Shown one piece after another: positions 57,081 through 64,000 of a stretch of 64,000 nt of DNA. Source of the stretch: Iris pallida (taxonomy: Eukaryota; Streptophyta; Magnoliopsida; Asparagales; Iridaceae); NCBI GenBank assembly GCA_029216955.1, contig JANAVB010031417.1, positions 17,398,867-17,462,866 of the forward strand, written 5' to 3'. The position numbers and the translations under genes were made by a program. The number at the start of each line of letters is the position of its first letter. Positions within the stretch are counted from its first letter, which is position 1. Below the pieces are notes generated by a model that searched no databases, was not told the origin of the DNA, and saw only the letters and a program-made list of their open reading frames with translations.

Positions 57081-57774
57081 AGTTCCGGACGGAGACGCGG
57101 CCTCCGAACCCGGCCAGCTCGACGTAGGCGTGCAGGCACCGGGCTAGCGCCAGGGACCTGAGCTCGGCGGAGGCGGACACGGCAAAGACCACGGTGGTGG
57201 CGTTCGGGATGGCGTAGGGCCTCATGGAGGCGAAGACGCGCAGGGCCGTCGCGGTACGTCCGAGGGCGGCGAGGCCCGAGATGGCGGCGGTCCAGGAGAT
57301 GACGTCCCTGTGCGGCATTCCGTCGAACACCCGCAGGGCGTGGTCGGCGGAGCCGCGTCGGGAGTAGGCGGTGAGTAGGATGGTCTGCAAGAAGGGGTCG
57401 GGCCGGAATCCGAGGAGGAGGGCATGTGCATGGAGCGACATTGTGGCGGTGGCGGCGGTGGTGGTGTTGAGCAAGGAAGAGAAGGTGTAGGAGTCGGAAG
57501 GGACGCGGCGACGGAGCATTTGGGAGTAGATGGAGAGTGGGTCAGTAGAAATGGCGATGTCGGTGTTGAAGGAGAGGGGGTTGGGGTTGGTAATGGCGGA
57601 GAAGAGGGAGGCGGCAAAGGAAGGGTCGACGTCGGCGGTGCGGTGGGAGAGGCAGCTTGCGACAAAGGGGTTGCGGAAGAGGTCGGCGACGACGACGTGG
57701 GCGAGGATGGAGCGGAAGCAGCAGAGGGAGGGATGATGCAAGTGGAGCTGGAGGCGGGGGTGCCATTGGAACAA
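57081..57774 (-). pseudogene. Captured PPR gene fragment (copy 1)
   Basis: The minus-strand frame starts MFQWHPRLQLHLHH and reaches VSVRNSL, where the solo LTR begins; the last codons continue at 54675-54610. PPR units are visible: DPLSIYSQMLRRRVPSDSYTFSSLL, then DPFLQTILLTAYSRRGSADHALRVFDGMPHRDVISW and TALRVFASM. This is the PLS class, normally an organelle RNA-binding protein that directs editing or processing. Only a few repeats are present and the 3' part is missing, so it is a captured fragment. The very high GC content makes other frames open too (57222-57665, 57424-57798); those are shadows. Confidence 0.8.
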
Positions 57775-57903
57775 CCGGTTGCTCTACACCCAATATAGGA
57801 CCTCCTCTTCTCTTATAGAGAGAGGGGCAATTTAGTCCTTTCATCATCGTTGAACCAAAGCACATGGGTCGGACCAAAAACCTACCGTGCTTTATATTAT
57901 AGA

Positions 57904-58499
57904 CTAGTGGATAATCCGTGCCATAATGGCACGAACACGAACCCGGCCTTCTCGACGTAGGCGTACAGGCACCGGGCCAGCGCCAGGGAGTTCCGGACGG
58001 AGATGCGGCCTTCGAACCCGGCCTTCTCGACATAGGCGTGCAGGCACCGGGCCCGTGCCAGGGACCCGAGCCCGGCGGAGGCGGATACGGCAAAGACCAC
58101 GGTGGCGACGTTCGGGGCGGCGTGGAGCCTCATGGAGACGAAGACGCGTAGGGCCATCGTGGGGTGTCCGAGGGAGGCGAGGCCCGAGACGACGGCGATC
58201 CAGGAGACGACGTCCATGTGCGACATTCCGTCGAACACCCGCAGGGCATGGTCGGCAGAGCCGCGTCGGGAGTAGGCGATGAGAAGGACGGTCTACACGA
58301 AGGACTCGAGTCAGAATCTGAGGAGGAGTGCGTGTGCGTGGAGCGAGCTAGTGGTGGCGACGGCGGTGGTGGTGGTGTTGAGCAAGGAAGAGAAGGTGTG
58401 GGAGTCGGAAGGGACGCGACGGCGAAGCATTTGGGAGTAGATAGAGAGCGGGTCGGCAAAGATGGCGATGGCGATGTTGAAGGAGAAGGGGTTGGGATT
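57904..58499 (-). mobile_element. Helitron-like unit 2, 5' part cut off by family 3 chromovirus
   Basis: Its minus-strand 3' end is the palindrome CGTGCCATTATGGCACGG, then ATTATCCACTAG, with the next base already the first T of unit 1. Its 5' end is not in view because the chromovirus inserted at 58500. The content duplicates unit 1. Confidence 0.55.
57950..58499 (-). pseudogene. Captured PPR gene fragment (copy 2)
   Basis: Same fragment as copy 1: DPLSIYSQMLRRRVPSDSHTFSSLL, ALLLRF then a stop, HALRVFDGMSHMDVVSWIAVVSGLAS, LRVFVSMRLHA and ARCLHAYVEKAGFEGRISVRNSL. A partial second copy of ARCL.AYVEKAGF follows and runs straight into the Helitron hairpin. The same internal duplication occurs in copy 1 across the LTR insertion, so it predates the doubling of the unit. 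At least one frameshift; not functional. Confidence 0.75.
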
Positions 58500-59129
58500 T
58501 GTAATGCCCATATCTCGTATTATATATTTGGAATACGTGTACGTATTTTGACCCGCATTGTATGTCTTCCTGCTTTTATTTTGGCATTTCATTGATGGGT
58601 TTATCTTGGTTCGGTTCGGTTTGTTGGCTTGGTTCAGTTTTGCTTGATTTTGTGTGAACCAAACCACCCCACCTACCACCACTCCCACCATAAATATCAA
58701 TTCCACTCTCTCTCTCTTCTATTATTACTCATTACTCATTTTTTCTTCTCCATATTTACTCTTCACCTACCAGAGAGAGAGAGGTCTAGGCAAGTACAAC
58801 TTGCTTCATGGAGGAACTCTAATTTTATTGTTCCATTTTCTCCTTTACAACATTCTAACATACTTCAGTACTTGACATTTTTTTCTTTCCATGGCCAGAT
58901 TCTTGTAGATCTAAGTTTATCTTATTTTCGGATTTTTTGGATTTTGATCTGCTTAATCTTGTTATTTCTAAGTTTTGATGGTTCCATATTGTAGAGAATT
59001 TCGTTCTGCCCCATTTTGACCTATGGAAGTTCAGATTTGGACTCTGGATGAAGGTTTTATGGAGCTTGGAAGCATGGGTTCATGGTGTTCTTCTTCTCGA
59101 AAATTTGGAGAAGAAGAACAGTTCTCTGG

Positions 59130-59640
59130 CCGCATGGCAGTACTTGATCGCATGAACATTCATGCGGCAAGTCGCTCTCAGCCGCATGAGACCCTTGTAC
59201 TTCTAGCCGCTTGGACTTGAGTCGAGCGCATGTGCCAGAACTTCTCGGTACCGCATACGCCTAGAATTCCCTGGCCGCATAAGTCCTCAGTCACTTTCAG
59301 CCGCATGAGGGCCCTTCTTCCTGAACCGCATATGCACCCGTCACTACTAGCCGCATAAAGCAACCACATTGACCCAGCCGCATGGGGCTCAACTCAGTTG
59401 AGCCGCATGGACCCTTGTTCCGCGAGTCGCATGGATCTTTGCTCTGCGAACCGCATGAACCCGAGTCCGTTCCAGCCGCATAAGACCCCTTTCTCGCGAG
59501 CCGTATGGCACCTATTTTCTCCTGAGCCGCATACGCCCTTGACTGAACCTAACCGCATAGGCTGCTTCCGCCCTCAGCCGCATGAGCTGCTCCCGCTTGG
59601 ATTCCTTCCTTGGCTGTATATGCCTGAGCCACATGGCTTT
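59130..59640. repeat. Array of AGCCGCATGRR words
   Basis: About 20 copies of GCCGCATG or GCCGCATA spaced 20-40 bp with non-repeated spacers, repeated in the 3' LTR from about 63463. It occupies the same place in the LTR as the CATACGCT and GCGTACGC arrays of families 1 and 2. Confidence 0.85.
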
Positions 59641-60690
59641 TCCATAGACTTGTATTCTATGATTGAATTATTACTATTTGACTTTTTACTGATAACTCAT
59701 GTCTTGTTACCTCAGCATAACTTGGGTCTCCTGGTTGAAGGCTTGCACTATGATGTCTTGCACATGTACCATGAACACGGCAGTGAACCGCAGTGGTACA
59801 CTCTTGATACGTAACATGACCTGATGGTGGCCCGTCGTGGCGTACTCCTGACAAGTAAACTTGACATGATAAACCTGGCATATCTGGATAAGCTGTTGCG
59901 ACGGCTACCTGACATGACATGACCTGTATAAATAACCTGGATACCGTAGACAATTATGCTTGTACAAATAATCCTGTCCTATCTTGTATCATGTCTAGGA
60001 TGGGACTCCTGAGTACCACGGTCAAGAGTACCTACTGAAATGGATTAAGGCTAATGACTAGATTAATACTTTAGTCATAAAGAGATCTCCCAGCTACAGG
60101 CAATCCCGTTACCTGGGCGCGCTTGGGATCTGTAGCCTGCCGTCGAGTAGGGCTTATTTCCAGCACACTATTATGTGTTGCACCCTTCAAGCTACTTAAG
60201 GGTACATGCATTTCCTGGACGATGTACCCAACTGAATTCAACCCCTAATCTTCGACCTGGGTAGCCTGGATGGTCTGCAGGGCTTGTGGCTGTGGAATAA
60301 TCTACTGCATCTTGCTAGTAACTAGGCATGTGATAACCCTAGCTAGTTAAAGTATCAAGCCGTACTTATTGTTTGGCCGTGATTGTTGAATGGGGAATAA
60401 TCAGTCTAGTCTCGCCTTGATCCTGTATAAGATTGTTACATATTCTGATTTTCTTACATTACCTTGCTGATAAATGGGAGAAAGCAAGTTTGGTTCAGAC
60501 GAAGGGTTATAATCCCGGTCCTTGTTTGGTTTAAGGGTTGTAGTCTGGTTATCTGAATGGTTCCATGGTTATCTTACCGTATGTCCTTGTGATGTTATAT
60601 CTCTCCAGTTTTACTATATTATTATTATCTTTTGTGCTAATTGCTGGTTTTAGTTCCTAAGTGAAGCTTCCTTTGTGGCACTTGCTCTTT

Positions 60691-60724
60691 CTGGGATCTG
60701 ACCCAGCTGGTTTTGTATGGCCAG
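60691..60724 (+). other. Conserved double hairpin upstream of the gag start, family 3
   Basis: CTGGG (60691-60695) pairs with CCCAG (60702-60706), loop ATCTGA. CTGG (60707-60710) pairs with CCAG (60721-60724). Confidence 0.55.
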
Positions 60725-60773
60725 ATTTCGGAGCAGCTCCAGAGGATCTACCGACTTTCCAGCCCGATGGTGA
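60717..60773 (+). CDS. Conserved upstream ORF overlapping the proposed gag ATG, family 3
   Basis: MARFRSSSRGSTDFPARW, stop within ATGGTGA. Compared with family 2 it has one amino-acid change and two synonymous changes. Confidence 0.45.
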   Translation: MARFRSSSRGSTDFPARW

Positions 60774-60798
60774 CCACCAGGCGTAACCAGGGCATCGA
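60767..60798 (+). CDS. Proposed gag exon 1, inside the 5' LTR (family 3)
   Basis: Encodes MVTTRRNQGI plus two bases, ends ATCGA^GTGGGT; the acceptor is CTTCTTCAG^CGG with exon 2 at 61440, in phase. The intron would be 60799-61439 (641 nt). Confidence 0.65.
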
Positions 60799-61439
60799 GT
60801 GGGTTATTTTTGGCTCTTCCACTCTATTATAAAAATTTATTCTTTTGAGACGTTTAGCCGACGAGCACCTGTTTAGCTCGATTGTACTTTACTTACTGTC
60901 TGCCTACGGGCTGTAACAAGATTGACAAATCCTAGGGTTGATCATGTATGACTAAACTCTTGCTATCCTCATATTTTGTAACGACTAGTTTCATGATCAG
61001 CTGAATATGTAATATTTGGGATGCCTTATTATTGTATATTTAATGATCATACATCTTGTGACTTTTACCTACTTGCTTGTGATTGAGACACTAGGCTTGT
61101 TCATGACCATAGAAGACTGTTGGCTTGTAGTAAACCCTCATTATCTAGACAGCCGTGACCGTATAGCGAGATGGATTCCATTTTATATATGTAGCTGGCT
61201 ATGTCTGCCTCCGCTCTCCAGTATTCTGGTTCTGGGGCGTGACATGGTTTAAGTGGTGGCCCATGCAGGTCTTGTAAATCAAGATATGTGAGGGTTTACC
61301 GAATAGATGTCTCAATCAGTATTCGCCCATGATCTCTGCTCGTATCTTCTGAATCCCTGGATTCTTGTCCTGATCATATGCTTGTATCGTTGAATCTGTC
61401 CTGGTCCTTCCTTATTGTTCCCTATGTCGTCTTCTTCAG

Positions 61440-62367
61440 CGGCATCGTTCCTGGACCTGCCGGTCAGCGAGGCGGAGCACCTCTCGTGGACCAGCCGCAA
61501 CCCGGGGATCAAGCCCAGCATTCCGGAGTAGCCTCCAGAGTCGTGCCTATTGAAGGGGAACCACCAGTCCAGCCAGTTCAGCTTGCCGAGCCTGATGACG
61601 ACACTTTGGTAGGTCTCGTCAGGACCTTGATAGCTTCCCAAGATCGTCGAGGAGATGCCTTGCACCAGGCAGTGACGGATGCTCTGACCAGAGGAGGTCA
61701 TCAGGGTAACAGCACAACCAACAACTTTAAGCGCTTGAACCCTCCATTCTTCGACGGTAGTGAAGATGCTATCGCTGCAGATGCTTGGCTTCAGGACATC
61801 GAGGTGATTCTAGAAGCAGCCAGGACCCCAGAGAACGAGAAGGTAGCCGTGGTATGCTTGCAGTTATTAGATCTTGTCCGCAGCTGGTGGGCGGCTCAGG
61901 CCATTGGATTAGTGGCCCCTATTGCCTGGGCAGTATTCAGGGAGAGATTCCAGACCAAGTACTTCGATGCTGTAGTTCGGTACGATCTGCAGACGAGGTT
62001 CACCAATCTGAAGCAGATGGGCAGGACGGTCGATGGATATACGGCCGAGTTTTCCAGGCTTAGTCGGTTTGCTCCCACTTTGGTGGCAACCGAGTTCGAC
62101 AGAGCCCAGCGGTTCCAGCAGGGGCTCCATCTCGAGATCTTATTGGCAGTGGAGCAGTTTGAGCATCAGACCTTCGATGCAGTATTGAGAGCAGCAAGGA
62201 GGCATGAGTATACCTCCCACAGGATCGTGGACAGGATCGGAGGTCGGAAGCGATCTCACGGCCAGATGACCCAGTCGACAGCACCAGTCCCGGCAGTCCA
62301 GGCTTTGACAATTAGAACTCCGAGGCAGGCGGCCTCAGTGACGTCGGTCACATCCCCTCAGCAATAG
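61440..62367 (+). pseudogene. Gag of family 3, up to a premature TAG
   Basis: The frame is open from the proposed exon 2, with a formal ATG at 61378. The Gag core is AADAWLQDIEVILEAARTPEN, LVRSWWAAQA, DAVVRYDLQTRFTNLKQ and RRHEYTSHRIVD, about 85-90 percent like family 2 by eye. It ends at TAG 62365-62367 in a SPQQ context where family 2 continues with CAG, so this is again a C-to-T stop. Confidence 0.88.
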
Positions 62368-62685
62368 AAGCAGAAGCAACCTTCCACAATAGACTGCACT
62401 CATTATGGAAAGCCTGGACATGTTGTTTCGGAGTATCGCAGAGCACAGGGATTGTGTTTGGCTTGTGGAGCACCGGACCACAAGATAGGGTCCTGTCCGA
62501 ATAGGGCCAGTTCATCATCGGCCCAGACTAGTCCCTCGGTAAGGGGACCAGCACCAGCACCAGTGCAGCAGCAGTACCAGCCTCCGAGGCCTTTGCCGCC
62601 TCAGACCCAAGTCTTTCAGCAGCAGAGGCCCCAACAATATGCCCTGGTCCAAGCTCAGATTCAGAACCGACAGAGAGGTTCCTAG
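62368..62685 (+). pseudogene. Gag C-terminus of family 3 with damaged zinc knuckle
   Basis: Same frame after the stop. The first knuckle reads CTHYGKPGHVVSEYR: two Cys codons are now Tyr (TGT to TAT type), so it cannot bind zinc. The second, CLACGAPDHKIGSC, is intact. The frame ends NRQRGS and TAG at 62683-62685, after which the sequence is that downstream of pol in family 2. Confidence 0.85.
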
Positions 62686-62831
62686 TAGGATGTCTTTCCT
62701 CTTCCTTATACCTTCAAATTCCTTGCTTGCATGATTGATTGTTTGATTGATTGCTTAGTATAGCTTGTCATTGCAATCTCTAGCCTCTTGATTAAATTTC
62801 GAGGACGGAATTCCATTAAGGTGGGTAGAGT

Positions 62832-64000
62832 TGTAATGCCCATATCTTGTATTACGTATTTGGAATACGTGTACGTATTTTAACCCGTATTGCTTGTCTC
62901 CCTGTTTGATTTATTTTGGCATTTCATTGATGGGTTTATCTTGGTTCGGTTCGGTTTGTTGGCTTGGTTCGGTTTTGCTTGATTTTGTGTGAACCAAACC
63001 ACCCCACCTACCACTACTCCCACCATAAATATTAATTCCACTCTCTCTCTTCCATTGTTACTCATTACTCATTTTTTCTTCTCCATCTTTACTCTTCACC
63101 TACCAGAGAGAGATAGAGAGGTCTAGGCAAGTGCAACTTGCTTCATGGATGAACTCTAATTTTATTGTTCTATTCTCTCCTTTACAGCATTCTAACATAC
63201 TTTAGTACTTGACATTTTTACTTTCCATGGCCAGATTCTTGTAGATCTAAGTTTATCTTATTTTCGAATTTCTTGGGTTTTGATCTACTTAATCTTGTTA
63301 TTTCTAAGTTTTGATGGTTCCATGTTGTAGAAAATTTCGTTCTGCCCCATTTTGACCTATGGAAGTTCGGATTTGGACTCTGGATGAAGGTTTTATGGAG
63401 CTTGGAAGCATGGGTTCATGGTGTTCTTCTTCTCGAAAATTTGGCGAAGAAGAACAGTTCTATGGCCGCATGGCAGTACTTGACCGCATGAACATTCATG
63501 CGTCAAGTCGCTCTCAGCCGCATGAGACCCTTGTACTTCTAGCCACATGGACTTGAGTCGAGCGCATGTGCCTGAACTTCTCGGCACCGCATACGCCTGG
63601 AATTTCCTGGCCGTATAAGTCCTCAGTCACTTTCAGCCGCATGAGGGCCCTTCTTCCTGAACCGTATATGCACCCGTCACTCCCAGCCGCATAAAGCAAC
63701 CACATTGACCCAGCCGCATGGGGCTCAACTCAGTTGAGCCGCATGGACCCTTGTTCCGCGAGCCGCATGGATCTTTGCTCTGCGAACCGCATGAACTCGG
63801 GTCCGTTCTAGCCGCATGAGAACCCCTTCTCCGCGAGCCGCATGGCACCTATTTCCTCCTGAGCCGCATGCGCCCTTGACTGAACCTAACCGCATGGGCT
63901 GCTCCCGCCCTCAGCCGCATGAGCTGCTCCCGCTTGGATTCCTTCCTTGGCTGCATATGCCTGAGCCGTATGGCTTTTCCATAGACTTGTATTCTATGAT
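62832..64000 (+). repeat. 3' LTR of chromovirus family 3 (partial)
   Basis: Starts TGTAATGCCC after the polypurine tract TTAAGGTGGGTAGAGT and runs to the window end within the GCCGCATG array. Very similar to the 5' LTR. Confidence 0.95.

Larger units (their letters stand above)
54591..57903 (-). mobile_element. Helitron-like unit 1, carrying a PPR fragment
   Basis: On the minus strand the unit begins TCTATAATATAAAGCACGG (57903) and ends with a hairpin GTGCC-ATATTGGCAC-type, then ATCCACTAG (54591), followed by T. A 5' TC, a hairpin about 10 nt before a CTRR end, and a following T are the Helitron rules. A solo LTR (54676-57075) interrupts it; without that it is about 0.9 kb, mostly PPR sequence. 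No Rep/helicase gene, so it is non-autonomous. The 5' end abuts the 3' end of unit 2 with no base between. Confidence 0.55.
58500..61244 (+). repeat. 5' LTR of chromovirus family 3
   Basis: 2745 bp. TAAATAT near 58691 may be the TATA box; the AGGCAAGTACAACTTGC hairpin is at about 58787-58804, the GCCGCATG array at 59130-59640, and the double hairpin, short ORF and proposed gag exon at 60691-60798. The second half (59800-61244) is closely similar to the family 2 LTR, while the array is unrelated. Confidence 0.95.
58500..64000 (+). mobile_element. Chromovirus family 3, gag-only, 3' end beyond the window
   Basis: 5' LTR 58500-61244 (TGTAATGCCC to GGGCGTGACA), internal region 61245-62831 with gag only, 3' LTR from 62832. 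Left flank GGATT (58495-58499) is half of the expected TSD. Protease, RT, RNase H and integrase are wholly absent: gag runs directly into the 3' untranslated region that follows pol in family 2. Confidence 0.92.

Noticed and set aside
57222..58595. Several ORFs of 100-180 codons in both directions around the PPR fragments
   Set aside because: Shadow frames of GC-rich captured PPR sequence; only the frame with PPR motifs is supported.

Overview
The window is plant nuclear DNA and is almost entirely a retrotransposon graveyard. The evidence for a plant is a complete plant-type nuclear tRNA-Lys gene, an EXORDIUM/PHI-1 family gene, PLS-type pentatricopeptide-repeat (PPR) fragments, chromovirus and Tat-lineage Ty3/gypsy elements, a Ty1/copia element, a CACTA transposon, Tourist-like and Mutator-like MITEs, and Helitron-like termini. 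The one intact single-copy-type gene is GC-rich at third codon positions, which is more usual in monocots; the species cannot be named from sequence alone.

Layout. 1-31466: a decayed minus-strand Tat-lineage gypsy element (dual RNase H, antisense ORF, 3' tandem repeats), split twice. A Tekay-like chromovirus (6314-17535, TSD GGATC) sits in its protease at the catalytic Asp codon, and a second chromovirus (19920-30353, TSD TGTAT) sits in its gag. 31706-33005: a probable copia-type solo or truncated LTR. 33006-36113: AT-rich DNA holding a Mutator-like MITE with a 9-bp TSD, an inverted-repeat element and the tRNA. 36114-37311 and 44818-50237 are duplicated copies of the 3' flank of the EXORDIUM-like gene. 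Between them lies a 5'-truncated copia element whose zinc knuckle is interrupted by a 4.35-kb solo LTR. The second flank copy was hit by a 4.2-kb CACTA element. 50238-51182: the intact EXORDIUM-like gene on the minus strand. 51300-54590: MITEs, a SINE-like element and an EXORDIUM relic. 54591-58499: two head-to-tail Helitron-like units carrying the same captured PPR fragment; a 2.4-kb solo LTR (TSD CAGGG) interrupts one. 58500-64000: a third chromovirus family, gag-only, with its 3' LTR running off the window.

Most interesting reading. In all three chromovirus families the usual gag ORF has no convincing start next to the primer-binding region. A short exon beginning MVTTRR or MVNTRG lies inside the LTR, ends in a phase-2 GTGGGT donor, and joins in phase to a pyrimidine-rich acceptor just before gag. 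The predicted 625-641 nt intron removes the LTR end and the primer-binding region. A spliced RNA would therefore be translation-only, and the unspliced RNA would be genome-only. Just upstream are a conserved overlapping short ORF (MARFR.SSRG) and a hairpin with compensatory base changes. This arrangement is inferred from comparison of the three families and needs RNA evidence.
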